Positions 44,892 to 54,373 of a DNA stretch of 64,000 nt are shown here, in pieces. Made by a program: the position numbers and the translations under genes. Origin of the DNA: Salvia splendens (Eukaryota > Streptophyta > Magnoliopsida > Lamiales > Lamiaceae); NCBI RefSeq assembly GCF_004379255.2, contig NC_056039.1:30951883-31015882 (forward strand). The letters are read 5' to 3'. The notes beneath the pieces were generated by a model. That model had not been told where the DNA came from, made no database searches, and was given only the letters and a program-made list of their open reading frames with translations. Position 1 is the stretch's first letter, and each line of letters begins with the position of its first letter.

Positions 44892-47800
44892 ATGACCGAA
44901 GTCACACCGGAGCCGAACTCGATGACAGTTCAGTTATACGAAGATGATCCATCCAGAACGGTCAAGATCGGTTTCGCGGGAACACCTCTGCTCCGGGAAA
45001 AGACCATCCAGCTCCTCAAAGAGTACAAAGATGTCTTTGCGTGGTCTCCGTTGGACATGACCGGAGTGTCTTCCGAGGTAATTACACATCGGTTAAATAT
45101 TGATCCTTCAGTCCGGCCTATAAAACAGAAGCAAAGACTCTTTGCGGCAGAAAGAAATCAAGTCATCCATGACGAAGTCCGCCAATTACTGAAAGCGGAT
45201 GTATTATTCGAAGTAAAATATCCTTCTTGGGTGGCCAATCCTGTGATGATCAAGAAAAAAGAAGGAGGATGGCGGATGTGCATAGATTTTACCGATCTAA
45301 ATAAGCACTGTCCTAAAGATTGCTACCCCCTTCCGAACATAGATAAAAAAGTAGAAGCTTTGATAGGCTTCGAAATTTTCTGTTTTCTTGATTTGTATAA
45401 AGGATACCACCAAGTTTTAATGGATGAGAATGATGCTTCAAAAACGGCTTTCATTACTGACTTCGGCATTTTTGCTTATAAAAAGATGCCATTCGGTTTA
45501 AAGAATGCCGGAGCCACATATCAAAGGATGGTAGACAAGCTATTTCGGCACCTGATCGGAAAAGAGGTTGAAGTCTATGTTGACGACATAGTTGTTAAAA
45601 GTAGAAGCACTTCGGATTACGAAGACAATCTCAAATCAACTCTCGACGTGCTCAAAAAAGCCAACCTCAAACTCAATCCCCAAAAATGTACCTTTTTGGT
45701 AGATTCGCGAAAGTTTCTGGGTTGTTGGGTTTCAAAGGACGGACTCAAGGCAAATCCCCTAAAGGTTCAAGTTGTTCAGAACATGGCAATGCCGAAGTCC
45801 ATACATGATGTGCAAAGGCTAACTGGATGTCTAGCCGCACTGAATAGATTCCTTTCCCAAGCAGCCGAAAAGCAACTGCCGTTCTTCAATATTTTGAAGA
45901 AGGCACCAAAGTTTGAGTGGGGAGCCGAACAGAAAAAGGCTTTTGACGAACTCAAAAGTTATTTAGCCGAACTCCCTATTCTCTCTGCTCCAACAGATGC
46001 CGAAGTGATATTCTTATATTTAGCGGCATCAGATCAAACCATTAGCGCGGTACTTGTACGAGAAGAAGGCCTAAAGCAGCGTCCTATCTACTTTACAAGC
46101 CGAGCATTAAGAGGTCCCGAAACAAGGTATCAACCTCTGGAAAAAATTGCTCTGGCATTAGTAAATGCAGCAAGGAGACTGTGGCCATATTTCTATGCTC
46201 ACAAGGTATGCGTCTTAACCGATCTTCCACTTCGGCAAGTTTTGACTAAGCCTGAAGCATCAGGCAGAATTGCCAAGTGGGCCATAGAGTTGGGAGAACA
46301 TTCAATAGAATATCTACCTCGGAAAGCCATCAAGGGACAAGCCTTGGCAGATTTTCTGGTAGAGGCAAAGTTCGATCAAGCAATCCCTATTATTGCCGAA
46401 CAGAAAAGCCCTACCAATGATGAACCAACACAGCCCCAGGAACCCGAAGTAGAGCCGCCGGACTGTTGGATTGGATTCGTAGATGGAGCTTCGAATAAGA
46501 CGGGAAGTGGAGCTGGTATTCTACTTATCGCTCCCGACGGACACGAGGTAACTTATTCACTTCGGTTCTTATTCCCAACCACTAATAACGAAGCCGAATA
46601 CGAAGCCCTTCTTGCCGGACTTCGGTTAGCGCAAAGTCTATTTATCAAATCTCTCAAAATCCATTGTGATTCACAAGTCATAGTGAATCACATGTTGGGT
46701 ACAAGTGAAGCCCGAGATGAAAGGATGAAAAAATACTTGGACAAAGCGCAAAGCATTAGCCGAAGTTTCTCTTATTTTCGGATAATCCGCATTCCCAGAG
46801 CGGAAAATGGCCGAGCAGATACTTTAAGCAAGTTAGCGTCATATCCGAGCTCAAAAGTGGAGGAATTACCGCACAGAAGCATTGATGATGCTGAGGTACT
46901 TTCAGTAACCAGCTCGCCGAACTGGATGACGCCAATATCAAAGTATCTAGATCAAGGACAACTGCCCGAGGATAAGAGAGAAGCTCGGAAAATCACATGC
47001 CGAGCACTTCGGTATGAACTTCATGAAGGAGTCCTATATAGAAAGTCCTACCTTCAACCGTTATTGCGATGTGTAGGACCAGAAGAGACGGACTACATCC
47101 TTAGAGAAGTTCATGAAGGATCGTGCGGCAGCCACATCGGAGCTAGAGCTTTAGCTAAAAAAGTTCTGAGATGGGGATATTATTGGCCAACTTTGGTACA
47201 AGAAGCAGTACAGCTCGTTAAGAAATGTACGAAGTGCCAAATCCATGCAAATATCCCAAGGATGCCGCAGACCGATCTATGTGCTATGCAAAGCCCTTGG
47301 CCTTTTATGCAATGGGGCATAGACATAGTAGGACCACCACCACAAGCTCCTCGGCAAATGAAATTCTTGATCGTTGCCGTGGACTACTTCACAAAGTGGG
47401 TGGAGGCTGAACCATTAGCTATGATAACGAGCTCGAAGGCATTGGATTTTGTTTGGAAGAACATAGTTTGCCGATTTGGCATACCCCATATCCTCATTTC
47501 GGATAATGGGACTCAGTTCACCGACAAGACATTCAAGAATTGGTGCCAAGAGTTGAATATTCAACAGCGGTTCACTTCGGTCTCTCACCCACAAGCAAAC
47601 GGACAAACGGAAGTAACAAACCGTATTTTGGTGAAAGGATTAAAAGCTCGGTTAGAACAAGCCAAAGGACAATGGGTAGAAAATCTTCCTCAAGTCCTAT
47701 GGTCTTACCGAACTACACCAAAAACCTCCAACGGTGAAACTCCGTACAGTCTAGTGTACGGCACTGAAGCCGTAATTCCGGTTGAGATCGGCATACCCAG

Positions 47801-48155
47801 CCCCCGAACACTCAATTTCTCAACAGAACTGAATGATGACGGACTGAGAGCCGAACTAGATCTTGCCGAAGAAAGAAGAGAACTGGCCTGCATAAAAGCA
47901 GCCAAGTACAAGGAGCAAGTAACCCGGTATTATAACCAAAGGGTGAAAAAGCTGCAGTTTCAAGTGGGAGATCTCGTATTGAGAAACAATGAAGTAAGCC
48001 GAGTAGAAAAGCTGGGCAAACTTGAACCCACATGGGAAGGTCCGTATCGGGTGTCAGAAGTCCTGGGAAAAGGGTCTTATAAATTGACTCACATGTCAGG
48101 AGAACAAGTACCCCGAACATGGCATATTTCCAACCTCAAGAAGTTCCATTTGTAA
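44892..48155 (+). CDS. G1 pol: RT, two RNase H domains, integrase
   Basis: 1,087 residues, open throughout. RT has FCFLDLYKGYHQV (about 160) and YVDDIVVKS (about 228). The RT-linked RNase H is at about 345-480. A second, archaeal-type RNase H begins GFVDGASNKTGSGAGI (about 527) with NNEAEYEALLAGL and HCDSQVIVNHM; this dual arrangement marks the Tat lineage. The integrase HHCC region is at about 740-785 (HEGSCGSHIGA, CTKCQIH) and the D,D,E core at about 807-910 (WGIDIVGP, ISDNGTQF, and the Glu in QANGQTEVTNR). The first ATG of the open frame is taken as start only for convenience; it is probably made as a gag-pol fusion by readthrough. Confidence 0.93.
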   Translation: MTEVTPEPNSMTVQLYEDDPSRTVKIGFAGTPLLREKTIQLLKEYKDVFAWSPLDMTGVSSEVITHRLNIDPSVRPIKQKQRLFAAERNQVIHDEVRQLLKADVLFEVKYPSWVANPVMIKKKEGGWRMCIDFTDLNKHCPKDCYPLPNIDKKVEALIGFEIFCFLDLYKGYHQVLMDENDASKTAFITDFGIFAYKKMPFGLKNAGATYQRMVDKLFRHLIGKEVEVYVDDIVVKSRSTSDYEDNLKSTLDVLKKANLKLNPQKCTFLVDSRKFLGCWVSKDGLKANPLKVQVVQNMAMPKSIHDVQRLTGCLAALNRFLSQAAEKQLPFFNILKKAPKFEWGAEQKKAFDELKSYLAELPILSAPTDAEVIFLYLAASDQTISAVLVREEGLKQRPIYFTSRALRGPETRYQPLEKIALALVNAARRLWPYFYAHKVCVLTDLPLRQVLTKPEASGRIAKWAIELGEHSIEYLPRKAIKGQALADFLVEAKFDQAIPIIAEQKSPTNDEPTQPQEPEVEPPDCWIGFVDGASNKTGSGAGILLIAPDGHEVTYSLRFLFPTTNNEAEYEALLAGLRLAQSLFIKSLKIHCDSQVIVNHMLGTSEARDERMKKYLDKAQSISRSFSYFRIIRIPRAENGRADTLSKLASYPSSKVEELPHRSIDDAEVLSVTSSPNWMTPISKYLDQGQLPEDKREARKITCRALRYELHEGVLYRKSYLQPLLRCVGPEETDYILREVHEGSCGSHIGARALAKKVLRWGYYWPTLVQEAVQLVKKCTKCQIHANIPRMPQTDLCAMQSPWPFMQWGIDIVGPPPQAPRQMKFLIVAVDYFTKWVEAEPLAMITSSKALDFVWKNIVCRFGIPHILISDNGTQFTDKTFKNWCQELNIQQRFTSVSHPQANGQTEVTNRILVKGLKARLEQAKGQWVENLPQVLWSYRTTPKTSNGETPYSLVYGTEAVIPVEIGIPSPRTLNFSTELNDDGLRAELDLAEERRELACIKAAKYKEQVTRYYNQRVKKLQFQVGDLVLRNNEVSRVEKLGKLEPTWEGPYRVSEVLGKGSYKLTHMSGEQVPRTWHISNLKKFHL

Positions 48156-48496
48156 GAGACAAGGTCCGGTCAGTCTTGTATCTAGTTCGGTCCTAGGGAT
48201 ATGTGCTTTCATGTTTCTATTTGTCCTTTATGCTGGTCGTTTTATAAAAGTTTAAAATCTTTTTCGTCTTTTTTATTTGTCTTTATGTGCGTTTAGTCTC
48301 TATGTGTGTTTTGTCTCTTATAAATATTACTGAGGTATATTGATCTTTAAAGGCTGATCCCCTTTTTAGATCATGTATTAAAGACAATTGTGAGTCCAAG
48401 CTTCTAAGGAAGATACAAGACCACAATTCAGCTTAAGAAACAAGCAGTTCGTCTGAAACGGACTGCAATAAGCCGAAAACCACTTCGGTCAACCAG

Positions 48497-48778
48497 GGAA
48501 AGTCCAATCCAAGCGATAAAACTCGCCAAATTAGGACACAAAAGGAAAGTCCAATCCAAGCGATAAAACTCGCCAAATTAGGACACAAAAGGAAAGTCCA
48601 ATCCAAGCGATAAAACTCGCCAAATTAGGACACAAAGGGAAAGTCCAATCCAAGCGATAAAACTCGCCAAATTAGGACACAAAAGGAAAGTCCAATCCAA
48701 GCGATAAAACTCGCCAAATTAGGACACAAAGGGAAAGTCCAATCCAAGCGATAAAACTCGCCAAATAAGGACACAAAC
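48497..48778. repeat. Six tandem copies of a 47-bp unit in G1
   Basis: Units start at 48497, 48544, 48591, 48638, 48685 and 48732, each beginning GGAAAGTCCAATCCAAGCGA, nearly identical. The reverse complement of the same unit occurs in degenerate form in G2 (53870-54090). Confidence 0.95.
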
Positions 48779-48781
48779 TAA

Positions 48782-48904
48782 GTCCGGTCAAAGAAGAGTT
48801 TTCTTCATAAGACCGAAGACGAGTCCGGTCAAAGAAGAGTTTTCTTCATAAGACTGAGGACGAGTCCGGCCAAAGAAGAGTTTTCTTCATAAGACCGCGG
48901 ACGA
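48782..48904. repeat. Three tandem copies of a 41-bp unit in G1
   Basis: Starts at 48782, 48823 and 48864, each beginning GTCCGGTCAAAGAAGAGTTT with small changes. One related unit is present in G2 near 53845-53875. Confidence 0.9.
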
Positions 48905-49047
48905 GTACAATAAATGAAATAAAAAATCGCTGAACTGTAAATACGCAGTGATAGAAGCGAAATGAAAAAATTTCATTTATTAAGTCTTGTTCGGCATACA
49001 ATTTCGCTGCCCTACGAGAAGGCGTTACACCATTACAAAGGACTATT

Positions 49048-51978
49048 CTACTGTCCACGGTTGCTAAAGTTGAGCCACCTATCCAAAAAATCCTCATGAT
49101 GCTGAGTTCGGGTGTTCCGAACAGTTGAAGAATAAGTAGGTCGACGAGATGCTCTGATCGACCTACCGCCCCTTCCCTGAGTCCGGGAAGTTCTAGCACC
49201 TCGGCGGCGAAGAGTCTCTTCACGAAGCATCCGCTGATCTTGCTCACTCATAATCACAACTCCTCTACGAACTTCAGGGCGTTCTCGTCTTGACATTTTC
49301 GGTTGCTCCGGAGTCCGTTGCTGACTTGGAGTACGTTCTCGTCTTGACGTTTCCGGTTCATCCTGAGTCCGTTGTTGGTTTGGAGTAGAATCTTGAGCAA
49401 GTGGATTAGAGGTTTGAGTTGGAGTGTGAGCATCTGTTGGCGGGAAACGCCTAAGGAATCTCTCGATTGAGGGACGCCGGGAAAGAATGATGTCGTACCG
49501 AGAAGCCAAGCGCCGCAATGACTTCACAACTTGTTGGCAAGCCGAGCTCTCCAGCGCATTGTTCTTCCGGAGTACATGAAGCTCCTCCCACAGTTCATCA
49601 ACTTGATTCTGAACTTCAGATATGGTCATTCCCCCGCGCCCGCAGATGAAATCCTCATATGCAGTCCTCTCAGCGATGACAGTGTTCAGCTCGGCCTCCA
49701 GATCTTTCTTTATGGACTTTAAGTCCCTATTGTTGGACTCCAGCTCCACTAACCGAGCCAAGAGTTCGTCATACTTCACCTGGTCATCTATGGCTTTTTT
49801 CTCAGCTTCGTTTAAAGCCGAAGAGTATAGCCGCTTCCAGTGAAGTACCTCCAGCTCCTTAGAGTTAAGAATACAAAGCAGCTATGTCAGTTCGGCATTT
49901 CAGTTTACCGAGCAGGCAGTAAACCACAACAGGAGTAAAAGAGATTACGAAAAGCTATAAAGAAGACACGAGTGTAGAAAGAAGAATTTCTTCATTCACA
50001 AGAAAAATTTTGTACACAAGGAGGGCTTCAAGGCCATTTTACAAGGAGAGAAAGAAACTAAACTAAGAGAAGGGAGACGAAATCATACTCCGCCAGTTTC
50101 GTCTCCGGCTCCTCTGTGGGTTTCAGCCTCCTTCTCCTTGCCTACTTCGGCTTCAGCCTCGGCCTCCCTACTCCCTCCAGCCTGCTCGGTGCCCCCATCG
50201 CCGATCTGCTGCACCTCCTGCTCGGCATGCCCGTCGCCGGCCTGCTGATCCGTCTGCTCGGTCTCCTTGCCGGCCTCGTTTTCCTGCCCACCCTCTTCGT
50301 TAAAGATTGAAGCGGGTGAAACAGGTCCCAATGAGGCAAAGATGGCCTCCATGTTCTCGTCCCGGTCAGCGCGGCAGTTACGGACTCTTTCAGCAGAGAG
50401 CAGGACCGAGGAAGAAGCAAGCTCCTCAAGGAGCGGCAGACTCTGGAGACGAGCTGAAATCTCTCGGCCATACAGCGGCAGGACGACTTCGGGTCCCTGC
50501 TCAGCGTTATCGGTCATCAATTTCAGCAGATCACCGATAAAGGCCGAAAATTGATTGCTCAAAAAGAGTTTCTCCGCGAAAACACGGAGAGCCTCCCCCT
50601 GAGCAACCACGGCGGCAGCCTCCCTCTGTTTAGATTGCTCTCTCTGGATGATGAGCTGGTTTTTGGCACGCTGAGCTTCATCCTGAGCCGAGATCCTAGC
50701 GGCCCTTGCCTTCTCAAAGTCTGCCCGAGCCTGTTCGGCCTGGTGACGAGCAGCATTCAACTTCCTCTGCATCTCAGCATAATCGTTGGACGCTTTGGAG
50801 AGTTCAACGGCGACGAGCTTGGAGAGCATATTGTTCCTCTGAAAATGGAAAAAGGAAAAAGTCAACAGAGGGGCCACAAAAAATATAGGAAAAAAGCAAG
50901 GCCAGAAAATCAAGAAGAGAATTCACCTCTACAAAGTCCGTTGGCCATGCAAAAGGCTCACAGACATGTTCCGAAGGGGCCGCCAAGACAATGTCTTTCT
51001 CCGGCGCTCTTGGGGGTTTCTGAATCTTCCCCTTCCCCTTTGCCGAAGTCGACTCCGGCTTTTTTGGATCCGAAGAAGAGGTCTTCTGCCTTTTCGGATT
51101 CTTCTCGGCATCAGACGCCGAGCCGGTGGCTTTCTGTCTCTCCGGCTCATTAGATTCGGAGGATTTGCGACCGAGCTTGTTTAGCATGTTCACTGCCAAA
51201 AAGCAAGAAAACAAGGTTAGTCTTCGTCGTTAAAGCAGTAAAGCATAAAAAAGAAATCCTCACCCTCAGTCTCTTCGTCCGAAGACGAGATATCGAACAC
51301 GAAGTCACCCTTGACGAGCTCAGATTCCGAGTACTGTTTCCTAATCATAGGAATCTTATTGAGCTCGCCCTCGAGCTCGTTCAACGGTTCTAACCGAGGA
51401 TGAGGAATTACGGACTTCGGCCCTCTCCAGGGAAAGCCCGGAGCCGCTGTCCTATTGTAAAAAAAGAAACGATTTTGCCATTTCGGCCATTTGGTTTTAC
51501 AAAAGGCTCTAAAGGGCTGTAAAGGGATCAAGTAAAACCAGGATCCCTTCCTCTTAAACTGAAAGAAATTAAGGATTGCCCTCAGAGACAGATCCTTTCC
51601 TAATCTACGCAGTTCGGCAGCAAAGGCCGATAAGTGCCTCCAAGAATTCGGAGTCACTTGACCTAAAGGGAGTTGAAAAAAATCAAGAAGCTCTACAAAG
51701 GCAGGGGGAAGAGGGAAACGAAGCCCGCATTCCAAACAGGCTTCGTAAACGGTGGCGTAACCCTCCGGCGGCGAATCAGCCCTATGAAGGTCGTAGGGAA
51801 TTACCACTAAACCCCCAGGTAGAAAATATTTTCCGTGTAAGGATATCACAGTATCCTTACTCAAAATGCTCGGAAAATATTCTACCGTCTTCTCCCCGGA
51901 CTTCTTCCGGCCAGAAGACCCCTTACCCCCCTTCCTACCGCTACCTGATTCAGAAACAGATTCAGAAGAAGAAGACAT
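49048..51978 (-). CDS. Antisense gene inside G1, four-exon model
   Basis: Exons 51978-51264, 51193-50937, 50838-50089 and 49857-49048. All splice sites are GT-AG, all joins keep frame, and the model gives 843 residues with no stop. The N-terminal part (ILSKDTVISLHGKYFLPGG, FPLPPAFVELLDFFQLPLGQ, SWRHLSAFAAELRRL) resembles the domain catalogued as putative gypsy-type transposon protein (PF04195). Exon 2 is basic and Lys/Ser-rich. Exon 3 begins with a long coiled coil (KASNDYAEMQRKLNAARHQA) and ends acidic. Exon 4 has a second coiled coil and an Arg/Ser-rich tail. If the third donor is not used, exon 3 ends at TGA 50085-50083 and exon 4 is a separate frame. Role unknown. It is absent from G2. 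Confidence 0.7.
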
Positions 51979-52285
51979 GATTCTTACTCTCTGATGGTCG
52001 AAAGTCTGAAGAAAGTCTTGAAGAAGCGGAAGAAAATTTTTCGAAAAAGGGAGAGAATACAGAAGAAATAATCGCAAAAGTGTTTCCAATGATGAAGAAA
52101 GGAAATATTTATCGGATTCGCAAAGGCATTTCAAATTCGTCGCACCGTTTCAAATCCCACTTTCTCCGGATTCTCTGGCCGGATTTGCTGTCACATTTAA
52201 TGCAGACACGTGCGGAGCACGTCCCCCGACGTCAGCCTCCCCCTTACACTTATCCAAAATGCCGAAGTGATTCACTTCGCTTTTC

Positions 52286-52295
52286 GGGGGGGTGG
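52286..52295 (+). other. G1 polypurine tract
   Basis: GGGGGGGTGG immediately before the 3' LTR. Confidence 0.75.
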
Positions 52296-52952
52296 TGATG
52301 GGATACGGACTAAACAACTAAACAATAATTGCGAGCCCAATAGCAGTGACGGCCCATCAGCCCAAAACCCAAGAAAGAGTATCAGTTCGGCACAACCAAA
52401 GAGTTCGGTCATAGCCTATAGCTCGGTAAAAGTCGACCAATCGAGCTCAACTCTCAGATCGGCAAAAGCTGATATCAGTTCGGCACAACCAAAGAGTCCG
52501 GTCACAGCCTATAGCTCGGTAAAAGCCGACCAATCGAGCTCAACTCTCAGATCGGCAAAAGCTGATCGGCAAAGTTCGGCAGTTCGGTCTCAGTATTCGA
52601 CCGAACAAGGAGATAGTGGACCCATGCAGGATCTCCACGACCTCCATTACACCCACGATCTATTTAGTGGTATTAAGCAGTTATCAACCCCACTACCAGG
52701 GCTGCAAACCACGATCTTAGTTCGAATGTATAAATAGAACTTAGATCAGATAGACCAGGGTTAAGCTCTCTAGATCCTGAATCTTATAGCAAATCAGTAT
52801 TGTAATTTGTAAGCGAGACCAAGCAATACAAATTTGCCCTCTCTTCTTCCCGTGGACGTAGATTTACCTCAGTAAATCGAACCACGTAATTTCCCGTGTT
52901 GTGATCATTTATTACTTGCATTTATTCCCATAAAAAATTCGCCGCATCATCA
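52296..52952 (+). repeat. G1 3' LTR
   Basis: 657 bp, same length as the 5' LTR, with four differences seen by eye (two in R/U5 around 52807-52840, two in the last 25 bases). Confidence 0.95.
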
Positions 52953-53102
52953 AAGGTGTCCGTTGGTATGTCTACGGTATCGTGGATGCTATTATTCTAA
53001 ATCAAAACTACCTATGCAAAGCTGCTCTAAAAGAGTGAAGAAGAGAAAGTGACGCATGTAGTCGAATCGTCCTTCTCCAACATTTCAATTCAACACGATA
53101 GC
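52953..53102. other. Host sequence between G1 and G2
   Basis: Target duplication of G1, then the right end of MITE H6 (to 52990), then about 112 bp (52991-53102) that joined directly to 60489 before G2 arrived. It is probably promoter or 5' leader of the CHUP1-like gene. Confidence 0.75.
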
Positions 53103-53763
53103 TGATGAAGCGGCGAATTTTTGATGTTTGTAAATGCAGGAAATAAATGAAGATCAATACAGAGATTTTACGTGGTTCGATTTACTGAGGTAAATCTACG
53201 TCCACGGGGAGAAATGGGGGCAGGTTTGTATTGCTTGATCTGCCAATTACAGCTTACAACACTGGCCTGCTTTATGATATTCTCTCTAGAGAGCTTTTTA
53301 GAATTTAACAGAAGAAGAAACCCTTATCTATCTGACCTAGGTTCTATTTATACAGTGAACCAAGATCGTGGCATGCAGCATTTATTAGGTAGTGGATGTC
53401 GTGGAGATCGTGGCGACCTTGCATGGGTCCACTATCCTGCATGAGTTAATGACTGCTTGACACCACTAAATAGATCGTCGGTGTAGTGGAGGTGGAAATC
53501 TTGCATGAGTCCACTATCTCCTAGTTCGGTCGAATACTGAGACCGAACTGCTGAATTATTGCCGAGCAGCTTTTGCCGATCTGAGAGTAGAGCTTGATGC
53601 CGACCTGAGGGCAGAGCTTGATTGGTTGGCTTTTACCGAGCTGTAGGCTGAGGCCGAACTCTTTGGTTGTGCCGAACTGAACTCTTAGCCGAACTCTTTG
53701 GTCATGCCGAACTGGTATTCTTTCTTGGGCTTTGTGCTGGCTTGTTTAGTACGTACTCCATCA
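53103..53763 (-). repeat. G2 3' LTR
   Basis: In element orientation it runs TGATGGAGTACG to CTTCATCA. The polypurine tract lies at 53764-53775 (plus strand CTA then a C run). Confidence 0.95.
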
Positions 53764-53849
53764 CTACCCCCCCCCGAAAAGCGAAGTGAATCACTTCGGC
53801 ATTCTGGATAAAAGTATGGGGTAAGTTGATGTTTGTCCACGGTCTCATG

Positions 53850-54095
53850 AAGTGAACTCTTCTTTGACCGGACTTGGTTTGTGTCCTAATTTGGCGAGTT
53901 TTATCGCTCGGATCGGACTTTCCGTTGTCCTAATTTGGGGATCGGACTTTCCCTTGTCCTAATTTGGGGATCGGACTTTCCCTTGTCCTAATTTGGGGAT
54001 CGGACTTTCCCTTGTCCTAATTCGGCGAGTTTTATCGCGTGGATCGGACTTTCCCTAGTCCTAATTCAGGCAAGTTTTATCGCGAGAATTGGACT
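53850..54095. repeat. Degenerate tandem repeats in G2
   Basis: Repeats of GGATCGGACTTTCCCTTGTC with alternating short (about 29-bp) and long (about 43-bp) spacing. They are the reverse complement of the 47-bp repeat in G1, so the array is shared but has been internally shortened. Confidence 0.85.
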
Positions 54096-54373
54096 TTTGT
54101 TGCAGTTCGTTTCAGACGAAGTGCTTGTTTAAGCTGAATTGTGGTCTTGTATCCTCTTTAGAAGCTTTGACGCACAATCGTGGGCTTGTATATGTTCTAA
54201 GAAGGGGATCAGCCTTCGGAGAACAAGATACCTCAGTAACATTTGTAAGAGACGACACGCACAGAGACAGACAAAACACACAAACAAAACGCACAGAGAC
54301 AAATAAAGACCAAGTAAACCAAATAAAGCACATTGAGCAAACAGGACTCAAGACTGACTGACCGGACTGTCTC

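Larger units (their letters stand above)
42042..52952 (+). mobile_element. Ty3/Gypsy Tat-lineage retrotransposon G1 (long form)
   Basis: 10,911 bp with two 657-bp LTRs and an exact 5-bp duplication AAGGT (42037-42041 and 52953-52957). The order gag-protease, RT, RNase H, a second (archaeal-type) RNase H, integrase places it in the Tat lineage. Between pol and the 3' LTR lie tandem repeats and about 3 kb coding on the opposite strand. By eye the LTRs differ at four positions. One nonsense codon breaks the protease part of gag; pol is open. Confidence 0.96.
41650..52990. mobile_element. Harbinger-type MITE H6, split by Gypsy element G1
   Basis: The left end GAGCATCCGCG (41650) and right end CGTGGATGCT (52981-52990) are inverted repeats of the Harbinger type found elsewhere here. 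Only 41650-42041 and 52958-52990 belong to it; everything between is the Gypsy element. The rejoined MITE is about 425 bp and non-coding. TAA at the left and TTA at the right are not identical. Confidence 0.65.

Noticed and set aside
48497..48778. Regular direct repeats that could suggest a CRISPR array
   Set aside because: The 47-bp units are contiguous and have no unique spacers, and this is a plant retrotransposon.
52080..52298. Upstream extension of the antisense gene from 52134
   Set aside because: The ATG at 51978 opens into the Ser-rich start; the extra 52 residues are hydrophobic and lie in an AG-rich leader-like region with no domain support.
53172..53444. 90-codon open frame, identical at 59892-60164
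   Set aside because: Both lie inside G2 LTRs, antisense to the element, over R/U5; the identity reflects the duplicated LTRs.
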